Below are positions 37,072 through 46,019 of a stretch of DNA of 64,000 nucleotides, piece by piece. The DNA is taken from positions 1 through 64,000 of the forward strand of contig JAEXMK010000016.1 of assembly GCA_023444445.1 (NCBI GenBank), read 5' to 3'. The notes under the pieces were generated by a model. The model was not told where the DNA came from and made no database searches. It was given only the letters and a program-made list of their open reading frames with translations. The DNA comes from Pseudomonadota bacterium. GTDB taxonomy: Bacteria > Pseudomonadota > Alphaproteobacteria > Rhizobiales > Rhizobiaceae. The stretch's first letter is position 1; each line of letters opens with the position of its first letter. Both the position numbers and the translations under genes were made by a program.

Positions 37072-37103
37072 CCTCCAAATTTTCAAAAGTATGATTTTCG
37101 CGG

Positions 37104-37161
37104 TTGACAGGCGCGGATTCCCTCGGCAACTATATTATCAAATATGGTTCATATCATATTT
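37104..37161. promoter_or_regulatory. Promoter/operator region before the arabinofuranosidase gene
   Basis: TTGACA at 37104-37109 is a good -35, with TATATT about 21 bases downstream (long spacing). AAATATG (37140-37146) and CATATTT (37155-37161) form a 7-bp dyad with an 8-base spacer inside a strongly AT-rich stretch. It is a candidate site for the adjacent winged-helix regulator. Confidence 0.45.
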
Positions 37162-37192
37162 TAAGATATAAATGCGCATGGGAGGAGAGCCT

Positions 37193-38704
37193 ATGAAAGC
37201 GCGGGTTTCAGTCCACCGGGACTTCCGGATTGGGCGCATCGACGATCGCCTATATTCCGCCTTCATCGAACATATGGGGCGTGCGATCTATGGCGGGATT
37301 TACGAGCCCGGACATCCGCAGGCGGATGCGAACGGCTTTCGCAAGGACGTCCTGAAGTTCGTACAGGACCTGAAAATCCCCGCGATCCGCTATCCCGGCG
37401 GCAATTTCGTTTCGGCCTATCGGTGGGAAGACGGTATTGGCCCGCGCGATCAGCGCCCCATCCGCCTCGACCTTGCTTGGCGTTCGAAGGAAACCAACCA
37501 GATCGGCATCAATGAATTTGCCGACTGGGCGCAGATGGCCGGCATCGAGATGATGCTTGCCGTCAATCTCGGTTCCCGTGGTCTGGATGATGCTCGCAAC
37601 TTCCTCGAATATGTGAATTTTCCAGGCGGCACCGCTCTCAGCGATCTGCGCCGTAGCCATGGCACGGAGAAACCGCATGGCGTGAAAATGTGGTGCCTCG
37701 GCAACGAGATGGATGGCCCCTGGCAGATTGGCCATAAGACAGCGGTGGAATATGGGCGTCTCGCCAACGAAACTGCCAAGGCTTTCAAGGGTTTCGACCC
37801 GACAATTGAAGCGATCGTCTGCGGCAGCTCCAATGACGGCATGCCGACCTATCCCGAATGGGAGCGTGAGGTGCTGGAGGAGTGCTACGAGAATGTCGAT
37901 CACATCTCGCTGCACAAATATTTCGGCAATAGCAGCCGCGACACTCTGAACTATTTCGGCAAGATCGAGGAAACCGGGCGCTATATCCAGACGATTGCAG
38001 GCGTCATCGATTATGTGAAGGCGAAGAAGCGCGCCAAGAACGATGTGTCCATCTGCTTCGACGAATGGAACGTCTGGTATCACATCCGTGAAGAAGACGG
38101 CAAACGCATCAAGAGCTGGGACTGGCCGGAAGCGCCGGCACTTCTGGAGGAAACTTACAATTTCGAGGACGCGCTGTTCGTCGCGGGTCTGCTGAACGAG
38201 TTTATCCGCCGTTCGGACCGGGTGCGCATCGCCTGTATCGCCCAGCTCGTCAACGTCATCGCCCCCATCCGGGCGGAAAAGAACGGGCCGGCCTGGCGCC
38301 AGACGATCTATTATCCCTATCAGTTCGCCTCGCTTTATGGTCGCGGCGTTGCGCTGAATGTTGCGGTCGATTGCCCGACTTATGACTGCAACGCGGCCGA
38401 TGACGTCAAATATCTCGATGTCGCCGGGGTCTATGATGAAGCCGAAGGCATGGTGACGCTGTTCGTGCTGAACCGGCATTTGACTGAGGCGGCGGATATC
38501 AATGTCAGCCTCACCGGGTTCTCGTCGGCAACACTCGACCTGCATCTGGCCATGGCGGGATATGACCTGCGTGTCGGCAACGGGCCGGATAAGCCGGATC
38601 GTGTCGTGCCGGTGCCCGGCAGCGGTGTTGGTGTGGAAGACGGGGCGCTAAAGGGATCGGTGCCGGCGCTGTCCTATCACGTTCTGCGCCTGAAGGTTCA
38701 GTGA
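37193..38704 (+). CDS. abfA: Alpha-L-arabinofuranosidase, GH51
   Basis: 503 residues. Catalytic acid/base E172 lies in WCLGNEMDGPW and nucleophile E291 in CFDEWNVWY, both diagnostic of GH51. The C-terminal beta domain runs from ~400 to the end. There is no signal peptide, so it acts in the cytoplasm on imported arabino-oligosaccharides from arabinan or arabinogalactan side chains of pectin (EC 3.2.1.55). GGGAGGAGAG precedes the ATG at 37193. An importer operon follows 7 bases downstream. Confidence 0.94.
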   Translation: MKARVSVHRDFRIGRIDDRLYSAFIEHMGRAIYGGIYEPGHPQADANGFRKDVLKFVQDLKIPAIRYPGGNFVSAYRWEDGIGPRDQRPIRLDLAWRSKETNQIGINEFADWAQMAGIEMMLAVNLGSRGLDDARNFLEYVNFPGGTALSDLRRSHGTEKPHGVKMWCLGNEMDGPWQIGHKTAVEYGRLANETAKAFKGFDPTIEAIVCGSSNDGMPTYPEWEREVLEECYENVDHISLHKYFGNSSRDTLNYFGKIEETGRYIQTIAGVIDYVKAKKRAKNDVSICFDEWNVWYHIREEDGKRIKSWDWPEAPALLEETYNFEDALFVAGLLNEFIRRSDRVRIACIAQLVNVIAPIRAEKNGPAWRQTIYYPYQFASLYGRGVALNVAVDCPTYDCNAADDVKYLDVAGVYDEAEGMVTLFVLNRHLTEAADINVSLTGFSSATLDLHLAMAGYDLRVGNGPDKPDRVVPVPGSGVGVEDGALKGSVPALSYHVLRLKVQ

Positions 38705-38711
38705 GGCGGCC

Positions 38712-39785
38712 ATGGGTGTCCGTCTCAACAATGTCGCCAAATCCTTCGGATCGTTTGCCGCGATCCGGGACGTCTCGATGGAAATCCCGACCGGCAGCTT
38801 TGCGGTCTTCGTCGGACCTTCCGGTTGCGGCAAATCCACGCTGCTGCGCATGATTGCCGGTCTTGAGGAGACCAGCGGCGGACGTATCGCCATCGACGAC
38901 CGTGATGTCACGGCCGTCGAACCGGCCGATCGCGGTGTGGCCATGGTGTTCCAGAACTATGCTCTTTATCCACATCTGTCGGTGTTCGAGAACATGGCTT
39001 TCAGCCTTCGGCTTGCCCGCAGGCCAAAAGCGGAGGTCAATGAAAGAGTAGGCGAGGCAGCCCGCATCCTGCAGCTCGAAGACCATCTGCATAAAAAACC
39101 GTCGCAGCTTTCCGGTGGGCAGCGGCAGCGCGTGGCGATTGGTCGCGCGATCGTGCGGCAGCCGAAGGTGTTCCTTTTCGACGAGCCGCTTTCGAACCTC
39201 GATGCGGAGTTGCGCGTGCAGATGCGGCTGGAACTGACCCGGCTTCACCGGAAGCTCGGCGCCACGATGATCTATGTCACGCATGACCAAGTGGAGGCCA
39301 TGACGCTTGCGGACAAGATTTTCGTGCTGAAAGGCGGCGTTGTGCAGCAGGCGGGTGCACCGCTCACCCTTTATGACGATCCTGATAACCGGTTCGTCGC
39401 GGGCTTCATCGGCTCACCGGCAATGAACTTCCTGCAGGCGCAGATTGTCGAACAGCGAAACGGCGTCGTGACGCTGTCGCTCGATGGCGGCGAGAGACAT
39501 CTCGAAGCACGGCTTTCACAGCCTGTTTCCGCCGGCCAGCGGGTCGAGATTGGCGTTCGGCCCGAGCATCTTACGATAAAACAGGAGGGCGCCTTGCCCG
39601 TCAATGTCGAGGTAGCGGAGGAGCTGGGGGATGTTTCCTATCTCTACACCCGCGCGCCCTCGGGCAAGGAAATCATCGTGCAGCGGCAGGGCTCACGCGA
39701 AAGCCTCGATGGCCGGTCCGTGTCGCTCAGCGCTTCGCCAGACCACATTCTGGTTTTTGATAGCGACGGCAAGAGATTGCGATAG
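38712..39785 (+). CDS. ABC sugar-import ATPase (arabino-oligosaccharide system)
   Basis: 357 residues. Walker [10 protein letters not shown], signature [14 protein letters not shown], Walker B VFLFDEP and switch [13 protein letters not shown] are intact. The C-terminal regulatory domain of MalK/UgpC ATPases is present. It lies 7 bases after the arabinofuranosidase gene, and the matching binding protein and permeases follow. A small GGCGC/GCGCC hairpin lies just after its stop. Confidence 0.93.
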   Translation: MGVRLNNVAKSFGSFAAIRDVSMEIPTGSFAVFVGPSGCGKSTLLRMIAGLEETSGGRIAIDDRDVTAVEPADRGVAMVFQNYALYPHLSVFENMAFSLRLARRPKAEVNERVGEAARILQLEDHLHKKPSQLSGGQRQRVAIGRAIVRQPKVFLFDEPLSNLDAELRVQMRLELTRLHRKLGATMIYVTHDQVEAMTLADKIFVLKGGVVQQAGAPLTLYDDPDNRFVAGFIGSPAMNFLQAQIVEQRNGVVTLSLDGGERHLEARLSQPVSAGQRVEIGVRPEHLTIKQEGALPVNVEVAEELGDVSYLYTRAPSGKEIIVQRQGSRESLDGRSVSLSASPDHILVFDSDGKRLR

Positions 39786-39859
39786 GCGCGAGGAGGCGCC
39801 TTTCGATGAGCAGACCACCTCTTCAAGGGGTGTTTCCACATAAACGGGAGGAGTGAACG

Positions 39860-41134
39860 ATGCGACTGATCAAGACATTGCTTGTTGGCACGGTTCTGGG
39901 TTTGACCGCCCTGCCGGCGCTGGCCAAACAGGATATCGTGTGGTGGGACTTTCTGTCCGGCGGCGACGGCGTGCGCATGAAGGCGCTGATCGATGCCTTC
40001 AACAAGGAGCACCCGGATATTCAGGTCAAGGGAACGACGCTCGAATGGGGCGTGCCTTTTTATACCAAGGTGCGGACCGCTTCTGCCGTCGGCGAGGGTC
40101 CTGATGTCATGACCTACCACCTCTCCCGCGCGCCGCTGGCGCTGCAGGAAAAGGTGCTGAGCGAGATCACCGACAAGGACCTCCAAGATGCCGGTCTGAA
40201 GAAGGACGATTTCTTCAGTGCACCGCTCGAAGCGGCCACTCATGACGGCAAGCTCTACGCCGTGCCTTTCGATATTCACGCGCTTATTCTTTATTACAAT
40301 GCCGATCTTCTCAAAGGCTCGCCCTATATCGATGCCGAAGGCAAGCTGACCGGCATCAAGACGATGGATGACTTTGAAAAGGCGTTGGCCTGGGCGAAGG
40401 AGAAAGGCGTCGAAACGCCGGTGACCTACCAGTCCGGCGGTGAGGCCGGTGTCTGGCGTGTCTTCTATACCTTGTTCTCACAGCAGGGCGGCGAACTCGT
40501 TACCAATGGCGAAGTGCTGGCCGGCGACAATGCCGAGAAAGCCGCCAAGGCCATCGACACCATGTCGAAATGGCGTGAAAACGGCTGGGCGCCTGAGCAG
40601 GCGGAATATCCGGCCTCGGTTGCGCTCTTCTCCGCCGGAAAATCAGCCTTCCAGCTGAACGGGGTCTGGGAAGTGCCAACCTACAAGGATCTGGAAAAGA
40701 ACAACAAGCTGGGCTTCAAATGGAGCGCGGTCGAGGTTCCGCCCTTCATGGGCAAACGCGCCACCTGGGCAGATTCACATGCCTTTGCCATTCCCAACCA
40801 GGGCGACAAGACCGTTTCGGGTGAGAAGCGCGCCGCCGTCATGAAAGTGATCGGCTGGATGGAAAAACACGCCATCAGCTGGGCCGATGCCGGCCATATT
40901 CCAGCCTATAAATCGATCACTGAAGGCAGCGACTACAAGGCAATGCAGCCGAACGCCACCTATGCGTCGCTCGCGGAGGCCGCCGTGTTCGATCCGAAAA
41001 CGACGATCACCGGGGTTGCCTCGCCTGCCTATGACGCGGCGCTCAACGTCATCGCTCCGGCCATTCAGGGCTTCATGAGCGGCACGGATGCGGTGGAGCA
41101 GATCAAGGAAGAGCTGCAAAGCAAGCTGAAGTGA
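39860..41134 (+). CDS. ABC sugar-binding protein (arabino-oligosaccharide system)
   Basis: 424 residues. A Sec signal peptide (~1-22, ending LPALA/K) precedes a family-1 solute-binding domain starting IVWWDFLSGGDG. ACGGGAGGAGTGAACG precedes the ATG. Its position between the GH51 gene/ATPase and two permeases suggests that arabino-oligosaccharides are the ligand. It is not closely similar to the Tat-exported pair at 24738 and 34678. Confidence 0.9.
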   Translation: MRLIKTLLVGTVLGLTALPALAKQDIVWWDFLSGGDGVRMKALIDAFNKEHPDIQVKGTTLEWGVPFYTKVRTASAVGEGPDVMTYHLSRAPLALQEKVLSEITDKDLQDAGLKKDDFFSAPLEAATHDGKLYAVPFDIHALILYYNADLLKGSPYIDAEGKLTGIKTMDDFEKALAWAKEKGVETPVTYQSGGEAGVWRVFYTLFSQQGGELVTNGEVLAGDNAEKAAKAIDTMSKWRENGWAPEQAEYPASVALFSAGKSAFQLNGVWEVPTYKDLEKNNKLGFKWSAVEVPPFMGKRATWADSHAFAIPNQGDKTVSGEKRAAVMKVIGWMEKHAISWADAGHIPAYKSITEGSDYKAMQPNATYASLAEAAVFDPKTTITGVASPAYDAALNVIAPAIQGFMSGTDAVEQIKEELQSKLK

Positions 41135-41143
41135 CAGGAGCCG

Positions 41144-41166
41144 CCCTCCGGCCTGGGGCCGGAGGG
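41144..41166 (+). other. Strong intercistronic hairpin
   Basis: CCCTCCGGCC (41144-41153) pairs perfectly with GGCCGGAGGG (41157-41166) around a 3-base loop, between the binding-protein stop and the permease start. There is no T tract. Such hairpins after binding-protein genes usually protect the upstream mRNA and raise its relative yield. Confidence 0.7.
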
Positions 41167-41199
41167 TGCCTGCAATGTATGAGGTCCCGGAGACTGTCC

Positions 41200-42084
41200 A
41201 TGGCTATGATTGAAAACCGGCGCAAGAAATCGCTGATCGCGCTGTCGATGGTGGCGCCGTTCATCGTGGTCTTCGCCACCTTCTTTCTTTATCCGCTAAT
41301 CGAAATGGTGCGGATGAGTTTCACCGACGCGCCGCTAATTGGCGACGGAAACTGGGTCGGGCTGGCCAACTACGCCAAGCTGCTGAGCGACAAGCTTTTT
41401 GTCACCTCCCTCAAGAACAACGGCTATTTTGTGCTTCTAACCGTCGTGCCGACGACAGTCATCGCCCTGATGATCGCCCTTGCCGTCAGCCGCCTGTCGG
41501 GTGTGAAACAGACGATTGCCATGAGCCTGTTCTTCCTGCCCTATGTGCTGCCGGTGTCCGTCGTCACCGAAATCTGGGCGTGGATGCTCGATCTTCAGTT
41601 CGGCATTCTACAGCCGGTGATTTCGCTTATTGCCGGAAAACCGGTTGCAGTTTTCAAGAATCCATACTGGGTGATGCCGATGGTTGCCGTCGTCACCATC
41701 TGGTGGACGAATGGCTTCAACGTGTTGCTGTTCATCGCGGGTCTTCGCAATATTCCGGCCGAGCTTTATGAGGCTGCCTCGCTGGACGGTGCAACGACGT
41801 GGCAACGCTTCTGGCGCGTGACCTGGCCGCTGTTATGGCCGGTGACAGCTCTCGTGCTCACGCTGCAATTGATCCTGCAACTAAAGATATTCGACCAGAT
41901 TTATCTGCTCAGCGGCGGCGGACCCTTCAATTCCAGCTTCGTGCTTCTGCTCAAGGTCTATCGTGAAGCCTTCCAGCTCAACAATGGCGGTTACGCCTCC
42001 GCTGTCGCGACCGTGCTGTTCCTGCTCATCATGATCGTTTCCATTCTCCAGTTCCAGCTGCTGCGCATCCGGAGGAACTCATGA
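41200..42084 (+). CDS. ABC sugar permease 1 (arabino-oligosaccharide system)
   Basis: 294 residues from the ATG at 41200, which has GGAG seven bases upstream; the longer frame runs back across the hairpin. Six membrane segments are expected. The EAA loop is LYEAASLDGATTWQRFWRVTWP. It overlaps the next permease gene by four bases. Confidence 0.9.
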   Translation: MAMIENRRKKSLIALSMVAPFIVVFATFFLYPLIEMVRMSFTDAPLIGDGNWVGLANYAKLLSDKLFVTSLKNNGYFVLLTVVPTTVIALMIALAVSRLSGVKQTIAMSLFFLPYVLPVSVVTEIWAWMLDLQFGILQPVISLIAGKPVAVFKNPYWVMPMVAVVTIWWTNGFNVLLFIAGLRNIPAELYEAASLDGATTWQRFWRVTWPLLWPVTALVLTLQLILQLKIFDQIYLLSGGGPFNSSFVLLLKVYREAFQLNNGGYASAVATVLFLLIMIVSILQFQLLRIRRNS

Positions 42085-42908
42085 GCGTTACCAGAAGACT
42101 AGAAAACATTATCCTGACCGTGCTGACCTTTTCTGCGGCATTGGTCTGGATTTTCCCGCTCTACTGGACATTCGTGACGTCCATCCGTTCGGATGAGAAT
42201 GTCGCGGGCAATACATCGCTGATCCCTGATGAATTTAGGCTGAGCGCCTATGTCAGTGCCATCTTCAATACGAAATTGATGAACTGGTATATCAACTCCG
42301 TCGGCACGGCGGCGATCGTTACCGTGTCGGTCCTGCTGATTTCGATGTTGTGCGCTTATGCCCTGTCGCAGATACGCTTTCCGGGCCGACGGCTGCTTTA
42401 CGGCATCGTGCTGGCCAGTTTCATGGTGCCGGCGCAGACGCTTGTCGTCACGCAGTTCATTCTGATGAAGAACCTCAACCTCATCAATACCTGGGCGGGT
42501 ATCATCCTGCCGCAGCTGATCACGCCCATCGTCATCATCGTTTACAAGCAGTTCTTCGACAGCGTGCCGAAGGAGATGCGCGAGGCGGTGGTTCTGGATG
42601 GCGGCGGCGAATATACCATTCTGTTCAAGGTCTATCTGCCGCTGAACTGGGGCATCACGACCGCCATGGCGATCGTGACGTTCATCACGGTGTGGAACGC
42701 CTTCTTCTGGCCCTTCCTCGTCGTCACCTCGGAGAACATGATGACGATCCCGGTCGGTATTACCCAGGTCAACGACACATTCGGGGTCGCCTATGCGCGG
42801 CTGATGGCCATCGCCATGCTGGCGGCGCTGCCTGTTATCATCGCGTATGTCATCTTCCAGAGGCGGGTAACGGAAGCGATCATGATCTCGTCCGGCGTGA
42901 AAGGGTGA
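42081..42908 (+). CDS. ABC sugar permease 2 (arabino-oligosaccharide system)
   Basis: 275 residues, MalG/AraQ-like, with six membrane segments and the EAA loop MREAVVLDGGGEYTILFKVYLP. It starts within the preceding stop (ATGA). It is the last gene of the GH51 importer operon; the ugp operon converges on it 95 bases downstream. Confidence 0.92.
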   Translation: MSVTRRLENIILTVLTFSAALVWIFPLYWTFVTSIRSDENVAGNTSLIPDEFRLSAYVSAIFNTKLMNWYINSVGTAAIVTVSVLLISMLCAYALSQIRFPGRRLLYGIVLASFMVPAQTLVVTQFILMKNLNLINTWAGIILPQLITPIVIIVYKQFFDSVPKEMREAVVLDGGGEYTILFKVYLPLNWGITTAMAIVTFITVWNAFFWPFLVVTSENMMTIPVGITQVNDTFGVAYARLMAIAMLAALPVIIAYVIFQRRVTEAIMISSGVKG

Positions 42909-43003
42909 GGGCCGGACCCGTTGCATGATGCGGCGCGCCAATTGCAGGGTCCGGCGCGGAGACGGAATTTTCCAGACCGCACCGGACATGTCCCGCAGAA
43001 GTG

Positions 43004-44125
43004 TCAAACCGCGAGCAGCTTCTCGTTTATGCTGCGGGGTGTCTCCGCCATAGCTTCCGCTTCGATCCGTTTGCCGGTGGCCGGATCAAAAAAGTGAAGA
43101 TGGGCGGGTGGAAGATCCAGATGGATGCGCTGGCCGGGTTTTACTAAGAGATCTTCCCCGATGGCGGCGGAGAAGGTTTCGCCGGCTATGTCCGCATGCA
43201 CGATACGACCGGAGCCAAGCTCTTCGACGAAATCCACGACGGCAGGCACGCCGGGACCATCCATGCTCACCACACATTGTTCCGGGCGGATACCGACTGT
43301 CACGTTGCGGCCGCGCAGTTCCAGTGCGGCTTCGGGGAAGAGTTTGACCGGGGTGCCGGAGAGCATGACAGCAGGCGTTTCCACTTCCACTTTGGTGGTG
43401 AAGAGGTTCATGGCGGGAGAGCCGATGAAGGAAGCGACAAAGGTGGTGGCGGGGTAGTGATAGATATCAAGCGGATGGCCGACCTGCTCGACATTGCCCT
43501 TGTTCATAACCACCAGCCGGTCGGCCAGCGTCATGGCCTCTACCTGATCATGGGTAACGAAAATGGAGGTGGCGGAGAGACGCTGGTGCAGCTTGCGGAT
43601 TTCCGCGCGCATGCTCACACGCAGCTTGGCGTCGAGGTTGGAGAGCGGCTCGTCAAAAAGAAACACCGCAGGTTCGCGGATGATGGCGCGGGCCATGGCC
43701 ACGCGCTGGCGCTGGCCGCCGGAAAGGGCGGCAGGCTTGCGTTCCAGATAGTCGGACAGGCCGACGATCTTGGCGGTTTCCTCGATACGGCGCTGGCGTT
43801 CGGCCTTTGGAACACCGGCGACCTTCAGCGCGTAACCGATATTGCCGGCCACCGACATATGCGGATAGAGCGCATAATTCTGGAACACCATGGCGCAGCC
43901 ACGCTCACGCGGCTCCAGCGTGTTGACCACGCGCCCGCCAATGGCAATCTCGCCCGCGGTGATTTCCTCCAGACCGGCGATCATGCGCAAAAGTGTGGAT
44001 TTGCCACATCCCGAAGGGCCGAGGATGACGACGAATTCGCCGGTTTCGAAAGAAAGATCCACCCCGTGCAGGGTCTGCGTCTTGCCGTAGGATTTGCGGA
44101 CCTGACGAATATCGATCTGAGCCAT
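43004..44125 (-). CDS. ugpC: Glycerol-3-phosphate ABC importer ATPase
   Basis: 373 residues. The N-terminus [20 protein letters not shown], Walker [10 protein letters not shown], signature [14 protein letters not shown], Walker B VFLFDEP and the C-terminal regulatory domain match UgpC. It is the last gene of ugpBAEC, 30 bases after ugpE. It energises uptake of glycerol-3-phosphate and glycerophosphodiesters, usually under phosphate limitation. Confidence 0.9.
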   Translation of the reverse strand: MAQIDIRQVRKSYGKTQTLHGVDLSFETGEFVVILGPSGCGKSTLLRMIAGLEEITAGEIAIGGRVVNTLEPRERGCAMVFQNYALYPHMSVAGNIGYALKVAGVPKAERQRRIEETAKIVGLSDYLERKPAALSGGQRQRVAMARAIIREPAVFLFDEPLSNLDAKLRVSMRAEIRKLHQRLSATSIFVTHDQVEAMTLADRLVVMNKGNVEQVGHPLDIYHYPATTFVASFIGSPAMNLFTTKVEVETPAVMLSGTPVKLFPEAALELRGRNVTVGIRPEQCVVSMDGPGVPAVVDFVEELGSGRIVHADIAGETFSAAIGEDLLVKPGQRIHLDLPPAHLHFFDPATGKRIEAEAMAETPRSINEKLLAV

Positions 44126-44155
44126 GATAAAAACCTTGTTGTTGAAAGCCGCGCG

Positions 44156-45040
44156 TCATTTTTCGGAGGAGACGAGGCCACGGACGAACCAGCGTTGCAG
44201 GAAGGCCACGACGAAAAGCGGCGGCAGAATGATGATGAGGGAACCGGCCAGCGTGACATTCCAGTCCGGCGTGCCGTCATCGGCGGGTCGAAGCGCCCTG
44301 AGCGACATCATCACCGTCTTGTAGGAAGGATCGGTGACCATCAGCAGTGGCCACAGATACTGGTTCCAGGCATAAACGAACATGATGGTGGTAAGCGCCA
44401 GCATATTGGTGCGCGAGAGCGGCAACAGCATATCCACGAAGAAACGGGCCGCGCCCGAACCGTCCATGCGGGCGGCTTCAGCCAGCTCGTCCGGAATGGT
44501 CATGAAAAACTGCCGGTAAAGAAATGTGCCGGTGGCGGTGGCCACGAGCGGCAGGGTCAAACCGGCATAGGAGTTCAGCAGGTTCCATTCCAGCGTTACC
44601 TCGATGCCGAATAGGCCGAGAATGGAGCGGAGCGGCTGGAAAATATCGGCGGCGACCGAATAGGTCGGGACCACGCGCACTTCGAGCGGCAGCATCAGGG
44701 TGATGAAGACCGTCCAGAAGAACAGATGTTTCAGCGGTGAGCGGAAGAAGACGATGGCGAAGGCGGTCAGGGCCGACAGCGCCACCTTGCCGATGGTCAC
44801 CAGTGTGGCCATGATCAGGCTGTTCCAAAGGGCGTTGCCGAGATTGGCGCGTACCCAGGCGGTCTGCGCATTGGCGAAAAATTCGCCCTGCGGCATGAAG
44901 CTGAACGGCACGCTGTTGACCTGTTGGACGGTCTGGCTGGCGCCGGAAATGACGACGAGTAAAGGGCCGATGAGCAGGAGGAAGCCTGCAACCATGATCG
45001 CATAGGTCAGGGCGTCGGCATAGGGTGTGCGCTGGATCAT
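44156..45040 (-). CDS. ugpE: Glycerol-3-phosphate ABC permease UgpE
   Basis: 294 residues with six membrane segments. The EAA loop is LAEAARMDGSGAARFFVDMLLP. The periplasmic segment QTVQQVNSVPFSFMPQGEFFANA and the downstream NMLALTTIMFVYAWNQYLWPLL are characteristic of UgpE. It starts 7 bases after ugpA. Confidence 0.9.
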   Translation of the reverse strand: MIQRTPYADALTYAIMVAGFLLLIGPLLVVISGASQTVQQVNSVPFSFMPQGEFFANAQTAWVRANLGNALWNSLIMATLVTIGKVALSALTAFAIVFFRSPLKHLFFWTVFITLMLPLEVRVVPTYSVAADIFQPLRSILGLFGIEVTLEWNLLNSYAGLTLPLVATATGTFLYRQFFMTIPDELAEAARMDGSGAARFFVDMLLPLSRTNMLALTTIMFVYAWNQYLWPLLMVTDPSYKTVMMSLRALRPADDGTPDWNVTLAGSLIIILPPLFVVAFLQRWFVRGLVSSEK

Positions 45041-45047
45041 CGCCGCC

Positions 45048-45938
45048 TCACTTGTAATGGACTTGCCGCTCGACGAAGCGGAACTGAATGAAGGTAAAGA
45101 CCATGATGAGGCCGATAAGGAGGAGACTCTGGGCCGAGGCGCCGGAATAGTTCAGTCCCTGGAAGGCCTCGTTGACGATGCGGTAGACCATCACTTCGGT
45201 GGCATGGTTGGGGCCGCCCTCGGTCGTGGAGGCGACGATGCCGAATGTGTCGGCGCCGACGAAACCCTCGGTCATCATGGTGACTGTCAGGAAGAACAGG
45301 GTGGGAGCTAGCAGCGGCACCTGGATGTCGATGGCGCGGCGGATCGGTCCCGAACCGTCCATGGCAGCAGCTTCCGTCAGCGAACGCGGCACGGATTGCA
45401 GGCCGGCGAACAGGAAGATGAAGGTGTAACCCGCCCATTTCCAGATGAAGATGACGATGATGAGGATCAGCGCATGTTCACCATATTTGGCCGGGTTCCA
45501 GATATCCGGCCACCAGGCGTTCAGGGAGGCGGCGAGGCCGCGTTCCGGTGACAGGATGAAGCGGAAGGCCATGCCGGCTGCGGGACCGGCGATCGCGTAG
45601 GGCAGGATATAGAGCACCCTGAAAAAGCCGGAGCCAGGAAGCTGGCGATCGACCGCCAGGGCGAGGATGAGGCCGATGAGAATGGCAAAAAACGGTCCGA
45701 CGATCGCAAAGGTCAGGCTCGTGATGATCGACTGCCAATAAAGCGGATCGCCGAAGGTTTCCACGAAATTGGCGAGGCCGACGAATTCCGCCGGGCCGCC
45801 GAAGGGCGGCTCGAGGGTGAATGCCCAGTTCAGCACCGCGGCAACCGGCCAATAGAAGAACAGAAGGATGAGCAGGAACTGCGGCAGGGCGAAGAGCACA
45901 GGCAGCCATGTGCTTTTGAAGACGGTGCGTTTTTCCAT
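45048..45938 (-). CDS. ugpA: Glycerol-3-phosphate ABC permease UgpA
   Basis: 296 residues with six membrane segments. The N-terminus (FKSTWLPVLFALPQFLLILL) and FGIVASTTEGGPNHATEVMV match UgpA. The EAA loop is LTEAAAMDGSGPIRRAIDIQVP. It lies 81 bases after the ugpB stop. Confidence 0.9.
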   Translation of the reverse strand: MEKRTVFKSTWLPVLFALPQFLLILLFFYWPVAAVLNWAFTLEPPFGGPAEFVGLANFVETFGDPLYWQSIITSLTFAIVGPFFAILIGLILALAVDRQLPGSGFFRVLYILPYAIAGPAAGMAFRFILSPERGLAASLNAWWPDIWNPAKYGEHALILIIVIFIWKWAGYTFIFLFAGLQSVPRSLTEAAAMDGSGPIRRAIDIQVPLLAPTLFFLTVTMMTEGFVGADTFGIVASTTEGGPNHATEVMVYRIVNEAFQGLNYSGASAQSLLLIGLIMVFTFIQFRFVERQVHYK

Positions 45939-46019
45939 TGGAGACCGGCAATGTTCGAGATTTAGGTGGGCCTGCCCGAAGGACTTCCGGACAGGCCTAT
46001 GACGGCAACGAATGCGGGC

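Noticed and set aside
37250..38545. 431-codon antisense ORF in the arabinofuranosidase gene
   Set aside because: The GH51 gene has both catalytic glutamates and a ribosome site; the mirror frame has neither support nor homology.
43196..44614. 472-codon plus-strand ORF across ugpC/ugpE
   Set aside because: It spans two well-supported genes on the opposite strand, and its composition is that of antisense codon bias (G, H and D rich).
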